This document shows, in pieces, positions 8,440-18,700 of a stretch of DNA of 64,000 bases; position 1 is the first letter of the stretch; the number at the start of each line of letters is the position of its first letter. The stretch comes from Salibacterium aidingense DSM 18341. Lineage in GTDB: Bacteria; Bacillota; Bacilli; Bacillales; Marinococcaceae. The position numbers and the translations under genes were made by a program. The notes under the pieces were generated by a model that worked only from the letters and a program-made list of their open reading frames with translations, did not search any database and was not told the origin of the DNA. The DNA lies in the NCBI RefSeq assembly GCF_000429685.1, contig NZ_AUCI01000008.1:124001-188000 (forward strand), read 5' to 3'.

Positions 8440-10116
8440 TTGCAGCAGTTAATCAACATTCTGGATCGAATCGATAACAAAGGGTACAAAGCTTACAATG
8501 ATACAAAGGGGTCTTATTCTTTCCGCAAATTTACGCTTCATATCGATCATGTACAGGCGGATCCATTTGCGAGTCCTTCCCGCGCGAGGGTTGTGTTAAA
8601 ACGAAAGGATCTTGGGCTGGACGCGGAATGTGACAAAACCAGTGCAAGAAGAGTGGCCGCGATTGATTTTTTTGCCAGACAAGTACAGAAGGAGTTAAAT
8701 AAGGAAAACCAAAGGAAAGCCATCGTTATTGATGGTCCGGGACAGGAGGTGATGGACCGCACAGCCGTGGTCCTGAAAAAGGATGAACTCGATATTCGTC
8801 TTTCCATTCACTTCCCGGCAAAAGGAAGGACAATACTTGGAAAACAGGCGAAACAGCGCCTGACAAAGGACCTTCCTGCTGTGATTAACCAGGCCGTCAT
8901 CCATTACCAACGACAGGAGCTGGAAAAAAGCTTGCAGCTTGCTGATCAACAGGAAACTGTACGCCGCTATTTAAAAGAAAAGGACTATATCACTTTTGTA
9001 GCGAATGGTTCTGTACTGCCGCGGCAAAGCGGGATTAGTAATAAACCTCTCCAGGACAGCCAGGTTGTTCCCTTTCAGTCTCCTGCTTCACAGGAAGTTG
9101 AAATAGAGCTTCCCCACCGCGGCCCGATTCGGGGAATGGCCTTGAAAGAAGGTATCAATATCATAGTCGGCGGCGGTTATCACGGGAAAAGTACGCTGCT
9201 GGAAGCGGTAGAACGCGGTGTATATAACCACCGTGCCGGAGATGGAAGAGAGTTTGTGATCACGAATGATTCTGCCTGCAAGGTTCGGGCGGAGGATGGA
9301 AGAAGTGTATCCAGTGTAAATATATCTCCATTCATTTCCAATCTCCCGATTCAAAAGGATACCCAAGTTTTTTCTACAGATAACGCCAGCGGCAGTACAT
9401 CCCAGGCTGCGAATATTATGGAAAGTCTGGAAGCCGGAACCCAGTGTCTGCTGATGGATGAAGATACCAGCGCCACCAACTTCATGATACGGGATGGACG
9501 GATGCAGGAGCTTGTGGCAAAAGAGAAAGAACCAATTACTCCGTTCATTGACAAAGTAAGAGCGCTGCATGACGAACACGGTGTTTCGACCATTCTTGTC
9601 GTCGGAGGAGCAGGTGATTATTTTGATGTAGCAGATCGGGTTGTGATGATGGAAGAGTATCTGCCCAGGGATGTGACAGAGGAAGCAAAACGGATTGCCG
9701 AAAATTTTGGCAGCGACCGGAAGAAAGAAGCGGGGACCTCTTTTGGGGAAATTACTCCGCGTACCGTTCAGTTAGCCAGCTTTGAAGCTCAAAAGGGTAA
9801 AAAAGAAAAAGTGAGCGGCAAAGGCCTGCACACCATTATGTACGGCAAAGACACCATTGATCTATCCGGAGTGGAACAGTTAATCAACCCAAGCCAGACC
9901 AACGCCATCGCCGCGATGATTCGTCATGCTGTGCGAAAGCTTGGAAAAGAAGCGCCGCTTGAAGATATTCTGCACCTTATTGAAAGGCAGGTAGAAAGCG
10001 AAGGACTTGATGTGGTCTCCCCGTTTCAGGGGCAGCATCCCGGCGACCTGGCCTGGCCTCGTCGTTTTGAACTGGCGGCTGCCATTAACCGGCACCGTTC
10101 ATTAAAAATAATATAA
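8440..10116 (+). CDS. ABC-class ATPase domain protein (COG3044 family)
   Basis: A 558-residue soluble protein of the 'predicted ATPase of the ABC class' family. An N-terminal domain of about 170 residues is followed by Walker A in the family-specific form GGGYHGKSTLLEAVERG (residues about 246-262), an acidic CLLMDEDTSATNFM Walker B region near 342-355, and VVGGAGDYFDVADRV near 387. Its role is not established; the fold suggests ATP-dependent nucleic-acid work. No membrane segments are present, so it is not a transporter. The TTG start at 8440 is chosen because the frame opens there after GGAAAGGAG. It stands alone between spoVS and miaB. Confidence 0.9.
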   Translation: MQQLINILDRIDNKGYKAYNDTKGSYSFRKFTLHIDHVQADPFASPSRARVVLKRKDLGLDAECDKTSARRVAAIDFFARQVQKELNKENQRKAIVIDGPGQEVMDRTAVVLKKDELDIRLSIHFPAKGRTILGKQAKQRLTKDLPAVINQAVIHYQRQELEKSLQLADQQETVRRYLKEKDYITFVANGSVLPRQSGISNKPLQDSQVVPFQSPASQEVEIELPHRGPIRGMALKEGINIIVGGGYHGKSTLLEAVERGVYNHRAGDGREFVITNDSACKVRAEDGRSVSSVNISPFISNLPIQKDTQVFSTDNASGSTSQAANIMESLEAGTQCLLMDEDTSATNFMIRDGRMQELVAKEKEPITPFIDKVRALHDEHGVSTILVVGGAGDYFDVADRVVMMEEYLPRDVTEEAKRIAENFGSDRKKEAGTSFGEITPRTVQLASFEAQKGKKEKVSGKGLHTIMYGKDTIDLSGVEQLINPSQTNAIAAMIRHAVRKLGKEAPLEDILHLIERQVESEGLDVVSPFQGQHPGDLAWPRRFELAAAINRHRSLKII

Positions 10117-10121
10117 GAAAG

Positions 10122-10155
10122 CAGTGCGTCGTTTCTTCAGCGGCGCACTATTGTT
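10122..10155 (+). terminator. Likely terminator after the ABC-class ATPase gene
   Basis: AGTGCGTCG pairs with CGGCGCACT (one wobble) and is followed by ATTGTTTT, a moderate T-tract. Confidence 0.65.
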
Positions 10156-10265
10156 TTCCGGGGGTATAGGCGGTATAATTTCAAGGGAAGTATTTCTGTT
10201 CATACAAAGGAAATTCATCTATAAATGATAATAGAAAAGGGTGCAGGAAAGGAGCGTAGTCTCAT

Positions 10266-11882
10266 ATGACAGATAGACAACAGCAAAAGTCAGAGCTTTC
10301 TCCCACGGACTCAAAATCCGCAGCAGGCGAAAGAAAGACAGAGGATAAAGATTTCAGCAAATACTTTGATTTTTCCGGTGCAAAAATGGAAGAAGCCGAG
10401 GATGGCAGACAATATATGAAGATCGGCGGGCGCAGTATTTTAATAAATGAGCAGCCGGATTATAAAAAAGGGCGCAAGCGAGGCCGTGAGGAAGTGGAAG
10501 TACATTATGATTTTTCCATCCCTTCGCATATGCAGGGCATCGGTGCGGGAAAACGGTACTTAATCCGCACGTATGGCTGCCAGATGAACTACCATGATAC
10601 GGAAAATATGGCAGGCATCTTAGAGGAAATGGGCTTTACGGAAACCGATGATACAAATGAAGCGGACGTTATCTTTTTGAATACGTGCGCGATTCGGGAA
10701 AATGCGGAAAATAAGGTGTTTGGAGAAATTGGGAACCTGAAAGCGTTGAAGAAGGAGAAGCCCGAACTAATACTTGGGGTGTGCGGCTGTATGTCCCAGG
10801 AAGAATCAGTCGTAAATAAAATCATGCAGAAACACCAGCATATCGACCTGATATTCGGCACCCATAATATCCACCGGGTCCCAGACCTGTTATGGGATGC
10901 GATCCAGGGTAAAGAGATGGTGATCGAAGTTTGGTCCAAAGAAGGCGACGTCGTCGAGAATATGCCTCGTAAACGGGCAGGAAAAACACAGGCCTGGGTA
11001 AATATTATGTACGGCTGTGATAAGTTCTGTACGTACTGTATTGTCCCTTATACCCGTGGGAAAGAGCGGAGCAGACGCCCGGAAGACATCATCGCCGAAG
11101 TCCGCGACATTGCAAGACAGGGCTATAAAGAAATCACCCTGCTCGGGCAGAATGTTAATGCCTATGGGAAGGATCTGGAGGAGGACTACGGCCTGGCTGA
11201 TTTAATGGATGAACTGCGGTTGATTGATATCCCGCGTATCCGTTTTACGACCAGCCATCCCCGCGATTTTGATGATCACCTCGTACAGGTGCTGGCTAAA
11301 GGCGGGAATCTCGTAGAACACATCCATCTTCCGGTTCAGTCGGGGAACAATGATGTCCTGAAATTAATGGGGCGTAAATATACGAGAGAACAATATGTTG
11401 AGCTGGCCCGCAAGATAAAAGAAGCGATGCCGCATGCTTCTTTTACGACTGATATTATTGTCGGCTTTCCAAACGAAACGGAGGAGCAGTTTCAGGATAC
11501 CCTTTCTTTAATGAAAGAAATGGATTACGACAGTGCGTTTACCTATATTTACTCGCCGCGTGACAAGACGCCGGCCGCCCAGTTTGAAGACAATGTACCC
11601 CAGGACGTGAAAAAAGACCGTCTGGCTCGTTTAAACGAAGTTGTCAATGGAATTTCTGCAAGACGAAATAAGGAGCTGGAAGGGCAGGTTGTGGAAGTCC
11701 TTGTGGAAGGGGAAAGTAAAAAGAACGCTGATATTTTATCCGGGCGGACGAGAACCAACAAGTTGGTGAATTTCCGCGGTCCTAAAGCTGCGATCGGAAC
11801 GATCGTTTATACCCGCATCAATGAAGCCAAAACCTGGACGCTTGATGGGGAAATGGTTGAAACAGCAGAGGTGAATAAGTAA
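10266..11882 (+). CDS. miaB: MiaB, tRNA-2-methylthio-N6-dimethylallyladenosine synthase
   Basis: A 538-residue radical-SAM methylthiotransferase that converts i6A37 to ms2i6A37 in tRNAs reading U-starting codons. The first [4Fe-4S] cluster cysteines lie in [18 protein letters not shown] and GVCGCM; the radical-SAM CxxxCxxC motif is [16 protein letters not shown] near residue 250. A TRAM domain closes the protein. An N-terminal extension of about 85 charged residues is typical of Bacillus MiaB (YmcB). The start codon follows AAAGGAGCG. Its stop overlaps the ricA ATG by one base (TAATG), indicating translational coupling. The partner enzyme MiaA is encoded 8 kb downstream. Confidence 0.97.
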   Translation: MTDRQQQKSELSPTDSKSAAGERKTEDKDFSKYFDFSGAKMEEAEDGRQYMKIGGRSILINEQPDYKKGRKRGREEVEVHYDFSIPSHMQGIGAGKRYLIRTYGCQMNYHDTENMAGILEEMGFTETDDTNEADVIFLNTCAIRENAENKVFGEIGNLKALKKEKPELILGVCGCMSQEESVVNKIMQKHQHIDLIFGTHNIHRVPDLLWDAIQGKEMVIEVWSKEGDVVENMPRKRAGKTQAWVNIMYGCDKFCTYCIVPYTRGKERSRRPEDIIAEVRDIARQGYKEITLLGQNVNAYGKDLEEDYGLADLMDELRLIDIPRIRFTTSHPRDFDDHLVQVLAKGGNLVEHIHLPVQSGNNDVLKLMGRKYTREQYVELARKIKEAMPHASFTTDIIVGFPNETEEQFQDTLSLMKEMDYDSAFTYIYSPRDKTPAAQFEDNVPQDVKKDRLARLNEVVNGISARRNKELEGQVVEVLVEGESKKNADILSGRTRTNKLVNFRGPKAAIGTIVYTRINEAKTWTLDGEMVETAEVNK

Positions 11883-12313
11883 TGAGTGAAGCCGTATATT
11901 CTAGAAAAGAAGTTCTTGATAAAGCGCGTGAACTGGGACGTTTTATTTCAGAAACAGAAGAAGTAGATTTTTTTAAACGGGCCGAAGCCCAGATTAACCG
12001 AAACGTAAGAGTACAGGAACTCATTCAACAAATTAAAAATAAACAGAAAGAAGCGGTTAATCTGCAGCATTATGAGAAGCAGGAAGCATTGAAGCAGGCC
12101 GAACAGGAACTAGAAGAATTAAATAAGGAAATTGAGAGTATTCCAATCGTTCAGGAATTCCAACAGAGCCAGAAAGATGTAAACCAGCTGCTGCAGCTGG
12201 TTTCCACCACAATCTCTAATACCGTCACCGATGAAATTATTGAATCTACCGGCGGAGATAAAATGAAAGGGACCACCGGGCCCAATCCTTTTATGGATAT
12301 CAAAAACCAATAA
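11882..12313 (+). CDS. ricA: RicA (YmcA), RicAFT complex subunit
   Basis: A 143-residue, mostly helical DUF964 protein; the segment SETEEVDFFKRAEAQINRN and the VQELIQQIKNKQKEAVNLQHYEK helix are family hallmarks. RicA, RicF (YlbF) and RicT (YaaT) act together in B. subtilis in mRNA processing with RNase Y and in biofilm, competence and sporulation control. The ATG overlaps the miaB stop. The protein has no cysteine at all, whereas B. subtilis RicA has, as I recall, a C-terminal Cys implicated in Fe-S cluster binding by the complex; here the tail is GPNPFMDIKNQ. Confidence 0.93.
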   Translation: MSEAVYSRKEVLDKARELGRFISETEEVDFFKRAEAQINRNVRVQELIQQIKNKQKEAVNLQHYEKQEALKQAEQELEELNKEIESIPIVQEFQQSQKDVNQLLQLVSTTISNTVTDEIIESTGGDKMKGTTGPNPFMDIKNQ

Positions 12314-12320
12314 ACAACAA

Positions 12321-12704
12321 ATGAGACAAAAGGGAATCTGGAGTCTCCGTGGCCGGCCTCGGAGGAATAGAGAGGGAGGTTGGGCCAAACGAAAGAAAAA
12401 TTGGTAAAACGGACATCTTAGGGTTTATATATTCAGCGGAGTCAAAATAGGTCGACTCCTGCGGGAAAAGCACGAGTCTCGAGACCCCGCAGGAAGAGAT
12501 TTTTTCCCGAGGGCCCGCAGGATGCGGGTCAGATCGGCGTCGGCACAGGATGTGCCGTCCTTAGCCGATCCTCCTTTATTCGAGCCGTGCCCGCGGAAAG
12601 CGACCTATCTTGACGCAGCGATAGAACAATACACAAAAATCCGAACGATTTATGGAAAAAATCGTTCGGATTTTTTGTCCATGATAATGTTTTGTCCCAG
12701 AATC
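12321..12704. repeat. Dispersed repeat element, copy 1 (long form)
   Basis: Non-coding. It begins with GAGACAAAA and ends with TTTTGTCCCAG, imperfect inverted ends. It contains several hairpins: a CTGCGGG/CCCGCAG pair around 12455-12492, GGCACA-N3-TGTGCC around 12541-12556 inside a GATCGGC/GCCGATC pair, then GACGCAGCGATAG and the conserved AATCCGAACGATT/AATCGTTCGGATT stem. The same right-hand part recurs at 18.4, 28.0 and 42.1 kb. A 71-codon frame at 12522-12737 lies inside it and is not a real gene. Confidence 0.8.
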
Positions 12705-12989
12705 ATTTTAGTATCGCTGCCTTCACTGGATGACTGATCCTATAACAGGGGGGACGAAATAGGTGTCTTTTAATACTTCTTTCTTTTGCTCCAACTTTAT
12801 TTTTAATACACATATAATTTCACGTACCATATTTTTATATCATACAACCTTCTGAACCCTGTTATTTTCAGATAGACGAGAATCATTTGAATAAAGTGGT
12901 CAACATAGACGATTGTCCTGCATATAGTTAAACAAGAATGACAGGGAGTGTCTCACAGGCATTCTTATGTTTGATAAGGAGGGTAATAC
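12705..12989 (+). promoter_or_regulatory. cotE upstream region
   Basis: AT-rich leader of about 285 bp. It contains a 19-bp sequence at 12813-12831 that recurs exactly at 48200-48218 (core ATTTCACGTAC). CATACAAC near 12843 and CATATAGTTA near 12919 resemble SigE- and SigK-type -10 elements, as expected for cotE, but I could not match -35 elements, so promoter positions are tentative. GATAAGGAGGGT before the ATG is a strong Shine-Dalgarno. Confidence 0.35.
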
Positions 12990-13556
12990 ATGCCGTCGGA
13001 AAATGATGCCAGATATCGCGAGATTGTAACGAAAGCTGTGTGTGGAAAAGGAAAAAAGCATTGCAAAGATACTCATGTTATTAAACCCCCTCAAAAGCCT
13101 TCCAGTATTTTAGGCTGCTGGATCATTAATCATGAGTATGAAGCGGATCGAAAAGGAGATTCAATTGAGGTCAACGGCCATTACGATGTGAACGTCTGGT
13201 ACTCCTATGATGACAATACAAAAACAGACGTGATGACAGGAAATGTCTCGTATTCAGAACTGATACCGTTAAAGATGAAACAAAAGGAATTAATTAGTGA
13301 TGAAGTCGATGTGATTGCCAGAGCAGTGAAACAGCCGAATACACTTGAAGCCTCGATTGGAGAAAAAGGAAAAGATGTGGAAGTAGAAGTTGAAAAAGAA
13401 TTTTCTGCAGAGCTAGTCGGAGAAACAAAAGTGTGCATTCAAATACATCCGGATGCCGAAGACGATGATTACAAAAATGTAAAGTGGGAAGAACAGGTGT
13501 CTGAAGAAGAATTGAAAAAAATCGATACTGACTTTTTAGAAGATAAGGATCATTAA
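12990..13556 (+). CDS. cotE: Outer spore coat morphogenetic protein CotE
   Basis: A 188-residue CotE, slightly longer than the 181 of B. subtilis. Conserved N-terminal AVCGKGKK and the ILGCWIINHEYEA, EVNGHYDVNVWYSYD segments are visible; the C-terminus is strongly acidic (EEQVSEEELKKIDTDFLEDKDH), the region that recruits outer-coat proteins. CotE assembles around the forespore and organises the outer coat. The ATG follows AAGGAGGG. The neighbours ricA upstream and mutS downstream match B. subtilis, and a terminator separates cotE from mutS. Confidence 0.96.
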   Translation: MPSENDARYREIVTKAVCGKGKKHCKDTHVIKPPQKPSSILGCWIINHEYEADRKGDSIEVNGHYDVNVWYSYDDNTKTDVMTGNVSYSELIPLKMKQKELISDEVDVIARAVKQPNTLEASIGEKGKDVEVEVEKEFSAELVGETKVCIQIHPDAEDDDYKNVKWEEQVSEEELKKIDTDFLEDKDH

Positions 13557-13564
13557 ATAGAAAC

Positions 13565-13598
13565 GAGTCCGGCTGAAAAAATACAGCCGGGCTTTTCC
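13565..13598 (+). terminator. cotE terminator
   Basis: GTCCGGCTG pairs with CAGCCGGGC around an A-rich loop; TTTTCCTTT follows. Confidence 0.85.
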
Positions 13599-13659
13599 TT
13601 TGTCCGGCCGCGGTGTGATATAATGATTTCATACATAATCAGCGCCTGGAGGAATAGAC

Positions 13660-16284
13660 GTGTCTGAAGAAACTCCTATGATGAAGCAGTACAAGCAGAT
13701 AAAGTCACAATACGAAGATACTTTTTTATTTTATCGCCTCGGCGATTTTTATGAATTGTTTTTTGACGATGCAGTAAAAGCTGCCCGGGAACTGGAGATC
13801 ACTCTGACGAGACGGGGAAGTAAAAATGAACAGCATATACCCATGTGCGGTGTCCCTTATCATTCCGCCGAGCAGTACATTTCCACTCTTATTGAAAAAG
13901 GCTATAAAATAGCGATCTGCGAACAGGTCGAAGATCCAAAAACGGCAAAAGGCGTAGTGAAACGTGAGGTTGTCCAAATCATTACTCCCGGTACCATTAT
14001 GGAAGGACGGGCCATTCAGGATAATGAGAATAATTATATTGCTGCGCTTTACCCTTTTCAGGACGGGACGGCGGCTTTTGTAAAGGCGGATTTAACGACT
14101 GGAGAAACAGCCGGTGCTGTGCTGGATAAAGATATACGGGAGTGGAAAAGGGAAATTACACGGACGGACTTAAAAGAATTAGTTATTCCTGCTTTTTTTG
14201 ATACAGGATCCCTTGGAATGCCGTCGCTTGTTTACTCAGTGGAGGAGGAGACAGAGCTGCAGGAAGAATTTCACCACCTTTATCCAAAAGACGCCGATAA
14301 GAAAGTGGAAACGGCTTTTGCGCTGCTGACGAATTATTTTTCACGGACGCAGAAGCGATCTCTAGCTCATTTGCAGCCACTTTTTGTATACAGACCAAAA
14401 GACAGCATGCAGCTGGATTTACATTCGCGGCGGAACCTCGAATTAACGGAAACCATGATAGACAATAAAAAAAAGGGTTCCCTGCTTTGGCTGTTGGATC
14501 AGACCGTTACAGCAATGGGAGGCAGGCTTGCAAAAAAATGGTTGGAGGAGCCTTTACTAGATGTAAGGGAAATACAAAACCGCCACTCGCTTGTCCAGTC
14601 GTTTCTGGATTTTTATTTTGAACGTGAAGAATTAAGGGAGCGCCTCCGCCATGTTTATGACTTAGAGAGATTAGCCGGAAAAACGTCTTATGGAAACGTA
14701 AATGCACGGGAACTCGTACAGCTCCGCCGTTCTCTGCAAGAACTTCCTGATTTGTTCGGGATCCTGGAAAATCTTAATAACTTATATATGCAAGAATTGA
14801 CCGGGCGTGCCGATGATTTCTCAGACCTGCGCCAGCTTCTGGAAGAAAGCCTTAAGGAGGACCCTCCTATCTCGATTACAGAAGGAGGACTTATTAAGGA
14901 AGGGTACCATGATGAGCTGGATCAATACAAAGAAGCGAGCAAAAATGGAAAAGATTGGATATCGAGCCTGGAACAAAAAGAACGGGAAGCTACGGGAATT
15001 AAATCTCTGAAAGTGGGATTTAATAAAGTGTTCGGTTATTATATTGAAGTAACCAAACCAAATATTTCCTATCTTCCGGAAGGCAGGTACGAACGAAAAC
15101 AGACCTTGACCAATGCAGAGCGGTATGTGACTCCGGAACTTAAAGAAAAAGAAGCCATGATTCTGGGAGCGGAAGAAAATAGTACGGAGCTTGAGTATCA
15201 GTTATTTATAGAAATAAGAGACAAAGTAAAAGAATATTTGCATGCCCTGCAGCATACCGCGCGTATTATCAGCGAAATTGATGTTCTTCAGGGATTCGCC
15301 TGTGTCAGCGAGCGGCAGCAGTATGTGCGTCCCGTTTTCTCCCATCACCGCCGGCTGAGAATCGAAGAGGGGCGCCACCCAGTAGTAGAACAGATGCTTG
15401 AGCAGGGGGAATATGTGGCCAATGACATTTCTCTGGATGCTGACAACGAAATGTTGTTGATTACCGGACCGAATATGGCAGGAAAAAGCACATATATGCG
15501 GCAGACCGCCCTTATCTCCATCATGGCACAGGCCGGCTGTTTTGTGCCGGCTCAAAATGCGGAGCTTCCGATTTTTGACCAAGTGTTTACAAGAATCGGC
15601 GCTTCCGACGATTTAACCGCCGGACAGAGCACATTTATGGTCGAAATGCTTGAAACTAGACAGGCTTTATCCATGGCAACACCCGACAGTCTGATTTTAT
15701 TGGATGAAATCGGCCGCGGAACTTCTACGTATGACGGCATGGCCCTCGCTCAATCCATTGTCGAATACCTTCACGAAGAAGTCGGGGCCAAAACGTTGTT
15801 TTCCACTCATTACCACGAGTTAACAACACTGGAAAACAGTCTGTCCAGGCTGAACAATGTTCATGTCCGGGCGGTGGAAGAAAACGGGGAAATTGTGTTT
15901 CTGCATAAAGTAGAAAAAGGGAAAGCGGACCGAAGCTATGGTATTTATGTAGCCAAATTGGCCGAACTGCCTGTCGAAGTGCTGGATCGGGCTGAAACGC
16001 TCCTTAAGCAGTTTGAAGGTTCTCCTTCTGTAAAAACAGATGCGGCGGCGGCTGTGGAAACGAAACAAGAAGAAGAACAATCCCCTCTTCCGGAAGCGGA
16101 GCCGGAAAAAGCTCAGCAGCTGAAGCTTTTCTCCGATTCTGGGGAAACAGCACTGGAGCAAAAAGAAGAGGAGGAGACGATACGGAAGGTTTTACATGAG
16201 CTGAAAAGCACAGACGTGTTACGGTTGTCTCCGATTGAAGCATTGGAAACGTTATATAAATACCAGCAGAAATTGAAATCGTAA
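13660..16284 (+). CDS. mutS: DNA mismatch repair protein MutS
   Basis: An 874-residue MutS1. The mismatch-reading N-terminus contains LFYRLGDFYELFFDDA (the Phe-x-Glu wedge motif is in GDFYELF). The ATPase has Walker A TGPNMAGKSTYMRQ near residue 604, ILLDEIGRGTSTYDG near 682 and FSTHYHELT near 716. A charged linker and a C-terminal tetramerisation/clamp segment follow. MutS recognises mispairs and recruits MutL. The GTG start is preceded by CTGGAGGAA with good spacing. It forms an operon with mutL, 12 bp downstream. Confidence 0.98.
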   Translation: MSEETPMMKQYKQIKSQYEDTFLFYRLGDFYELFFDDAVKAARELEITLTRRGSKNEQHIPMCGVPYHSAEQYISTLIEKGYKIAICEQVEDPKTAKGVVKREVVQIITPGTIMEGRAIQDNENNYIAALYPFQDGTAAFVKADLTTGETAGAVLDKDIREWKREITRTDLKELVIPAFFDTGSLGMPSLVYSVEEETELQEEFHHLYPKDADKKVETAFALLTNYFSRTQKRSLAHLQPLFVYRPKDSMQLDLHSRRNLELTETMIDNKKKGSLLWLLDQTVTAMGGRLAKKWLEEPLLDVREIQNRHSLVQSFLDFYFEREELRERLRHVYDLERLAGKTSYGNVNARELVQLRRSLQELPDLFGILENLNNLYMQELTGRADDFSDLRQLLEESLKEDPPISITEGGLIKEGYHDELDQYKEASKNGKDWISSLEQKEREATGIKSLKVGFNKVFGYYIEVTKPNISYLPEGRYERKQTLTNAERYVTPELKEKEAMILGAEENSTELEYQLFIEIRDKVKEYLHALQHTARIISEIDVLQGFACVSERQQYVRPVFSHHRRLRIEEGRHPVVEQMLEQGEYVANDISLDADNEMLLITGPNMAGKSTYMRQTALISIMAQAGCFVPAQNAELPIFDQVFTRIGASDDLTAGQSTFMVEMLETRQALSMATPDSLILLDEIGRGTSTYDGMALAQSIVEYLHEEVGAKTLFSTHYHELTTLENSLSRLNNVHVRAVEENGEIVFLHKVEKGKADRSYGIYVAKLAELPVEVLDRAETLLKQFEGSPSVKTDAAAAVETKQEEEQSPLPEAEPEKAQQLKLFSDSGETALEQKEEEETIRKVLHELKSTDVLRLSPIEALETLYKYQQKLKS

Positions 16285-16296
16285 GGAGGGAAACAA

Positions 16297-18165
16297 ATGC
16301 CCCCGGTTAAAAAACTGTCAGATGAATTGTCCAATAAAATCGCGGCTGGAGAAGTGGTGGAACGACCAGCCTCGATTGTGAAAGAATTAGTGGAAAATGC
16401 GGTGGATGCCGGGAGCACCCGGATTGATATCGAGGTGGAAGAAGGTGGTTTATCAAAAATCCGGGTGGTGGACAACGGAAGCGGCATGGAACGAGAAGAT
16501 GCAGAACTCGCTTTTTTACGCCATGCCACCAGTAAGATTAAAACAGAACGTGATTTATTTAAAATCGCCTCCTTGGGGTTTAGAGGCGAAGCCCTTCCCA
16601 GTATTGCTGCTGTTTCCAACCTGGAATTGGAAACCGGAACCGGGGCCGGAGAAGGAACGCTGATCCGTTATCAGGGCGGAAAACGGATTGCGCTTACGGC
16701 AGCGAAAGCACGAAAAGGGACAGAAGTTACGGTAAGAGATCTATTTTACAACACACCGGCCCGGCTGAAATACATGAAAACGATTAATACAGAAATGGGA
16801 AATATCAGTGATGTTGTAAACCGGCTGGCGCTTGCCAATCCTTCCGTATCGTTAAAACTTTCTCATAATCAAAAGCAGCTGTTATTCACAAATGGAAACA
16901 AAGACTTGCAGGCTGTGCTTGCTGCGATATATGGGCACCGGACCGCGAGAAGGTTTTTAGAAATTAACAAATCATCAATGGATTATAAGGTGTATGGATT
17001 TGCGGCGGAGCCTGAAATTAACCGCGCCTCCCGCCAATATATTTCCACGTTTATCAACGGAAGATATGTTAAGCATTATCCGCTTGTAAAAGCAATTGAA
17101 AATGCGTACCATACCCTTCTCCCAATCGGCCGTCATCCCATTCTTGTGCTTCATATAGAAATGGATCCGGTTTTGATTGATGTCAACGTCCATCCCGCCA
17201 AGCTTGAAGTGCGGCTTAGCAAAGAACGGGAATTACTGACGCTGGTAGAAGAAGCGGTGAAACAACAATTAACGAAGGAAACGTTTATTCCGAATGTAGA
17301 GCAGTCCCGCGCCAAACAAAAGCCTGGGTCAGAACAGCTTTCTCTAAATGTTACATCGTCTTCTGCGTCAGTTCCCTGGGATACATCTTCTGAGAAACAG
17401 GAACGTCAGGTAGCCTATGAGAAACCTTTTCCATCTGAAGAGGTATCTTTTTATCCGGAGCAGACGGAAAAAACTCCTCAGGAGCGGCAGCACGAAACAG
17501 TTTTGGAAAATTATGATCATCCAGAGGAAGAGACACCGGCAGAAGAGAGGGAAATCCCGGAGAAACAAGAAGGGCAGCAGGATAGGATGCCGGAATTGGA
17601 AGCGATCGGGCAGATGCACGGTACCTATATTTTAGCTCAAAACGAAAAGGGACTTTATATCATCGATCAACACGCGGCACAGGAACGAATCTTTTATGAA
17701 TATTACCGGGAGAAAATGGTGGATAATGAACGGCATCTTCAAGATTTAATGGTACCCATCACTATGGAGCTGTCACCGCCAGAAGACATGGTTTTTCAGA
17801 CTTATAAGGACGATCTGGAACAGGTTGGGGTTTACCTTGAACCATTCGGCCGCCGGACGTACCGGGCTGTCTGCCACCCCGCCTGGTTTCCAAAAGGGGA
17901 GGAAGAAAGCACAATAAGAGAACTGCTTCAGCAATTGGTGGAGGAAAAAACCATCAGTGTCCCAAAACTTCGAGAAGAGGCAGCTATTTTAATGTCATGT
18001 AAAGCGGCCATAAAAGCGAACCGCTATTTGCGCCAGGACGAGATAACCTCTTTAATGGAACGTCTCCGCCAGTGCAGTCAGCCATTTACCTGCCCGCATG
18101 GAAGGCCGATCGTTATTCATTTTTCCGGTTATGATATGGAAAAGATGTTTAAACGGGTCATGTAA
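16297..18165 (+). CDS. mutL: DNA mismatch repair endonuclease MutL
   Basis: A 622-residue MutL. The GHKL ATPase motifs are in [31 protein letters not shown] and TSKI...GFRGEAL near residues 15-105. A variable acidic linker spans about 340-430. The C-terminal endonuclease domain has the metal-binding motif [12 protein letters not shown] at about 457, SCKAAIKA near 567 and CPHGRPIVI near 600, so it is the nicking type used by bacteria lacking MutH. The ATG follows GTAAGGAGGG. It is co-transcribed with mutS. Confidence 0.98.
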   Translation: MPPVKKLSDELSNKIAAGEVVERPASIVKELVENAVDAGSTRIDIEVEEGGLSKIRVVDNGSGMEREDAELAFLRHATSKIKTERDLFKIASLGFRGEALPSIAAVSNLELETGTGAGEGTLIRYQGGKRIALTAAKARKGTEVTVRDLFYNTPARLKYMKTINTEMGNISDVVNRLALANPSVSLKLSHNQKQLLFTNGNKDLQAVLAAIYGHRTARRFLEINKSSMDYKVYGFAAEPEINRASRQYISTFINGRYVKHYPLVKAIENAYHTLLPIGRHPILVLHIEMDPVLIDVNVHPAKLEVRLSKERELLTLVEEAVKQQLTKETFIPNVEQSRAKQKPGSEQLSLNVTSSSASVPWDTSSEKQERQVAYEKPFPSEEVSFYPEQTEKTPQERQHETVLENYDHPEEETPAEEREIPEKQEGQQDRMPELEAIGQMHGTYILAQNEKGLYIIDQHAAQERIFYEYYREKMVDNERHLQDLMVPITMELSPPEDMVFQTYKDDLEQVGVYLEPFGRRTYRAVCHPAWFPKGEEESTIRELLQQLVEEKTISVPKLREEAAILMSCKAAIKANRYLRQDEITSLMERLRQCSQPFTCPHGRPIVIHFSGYDMEKMFKRVM

Positions 18166-18266
18166 TCGTCGTGAAATGTTTACATCATCGTCACATTTAC
18201 GGGGATAATAAAAAGGAACGGTGTGGTACAATGCAGGCAAAAGCACGGAGAAGGAGAAGATGATGC

Positions 18267-18374
18267 ATGACAGCCCTGGATTTAATCATTGTTCTAAGCG
18301 TATCAGGTTTCGCAATTTTTATTAGTGTTATTATGGCTATCTATATGATGAAACAATCTCAATCGAACCATTAA
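18267..18374 (+). CDS. Small single-pass membrane protein (35 aa), hypothetical
   Basis: A 35-residue frame starting MTALDLIIVLSVSG, with one continuous hydrophobic helix (residues 4-27) and a short polar tail ending QSQSNH. A GGAGAAGGAGAAG stretch lies 8-15 nt before the ATG, a good ribosome-binding site. An overlapping 21-codon frame from the ATG at 18260 is less plausible. I do not recognise a family. It lies between mutL and a repeat copy and could be a stand-alone small membrane protein. Confidence 0.5.
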   Translation: MTALDLIIVLSVSGFAIFISVIMAIYMMKQSQSNH

Positions 18375-18394
18375 TCAGCATTTCATCAGAAGAG

Positions 18395-18572
18395 CGTGGG
18401 ACAAAAGAAAAAAGTATAAATAAAAACCCGAACATTCCGTAGTATGTATAAAATAAGCAACGAACAAGCGAAGTATTTTGACGTAGTGTAGGATGAGTGC
18501 ACAAAAATTCCGAACGATTTATGGAATAATCGTTCGGAATTTTTTATTTCTTCATAGTTTTGTCCCAGATTC
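18395..18572. repeat. Dispersed repeat element, copy 2
   Basis: It starts with TGGGACAAAA and ends with TTTTGTCCCAGA. Inside, a TTTGACG(T/C)AG segment and the hairpin AATTCCGAACGATT/AATCGTTCGGAATT recur as in copies 1, 3 and 4. It is shorter than copy 1 and lacks its GC-rich internal hairpins. Confidence 0.8.
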
Positions 18573-18700
18573 TTTTCTATGCCAATGAAAAGTCAAACTC
18601 ATGGACAGGAGCGGGAGGTACTGGGCTCTCCGTAGATTTTTGATACATCCCCCTTTTTAACTGTTATAATAGGTCATATTAGGTAAAGAGAGGCATGGGT

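Noticed and set aside
8280-8477. 65-codon frame upstream of the ABC-class ATPase
   Set aside because: Overlaps the start of a well-supported gene in another frame, and the protein resembles nothing known.
12522-12737. 71-codon frame in the cotE upstream region
   Set aside because: Lies within repeat copy 1, rich in inverted repeats; not protein-like.
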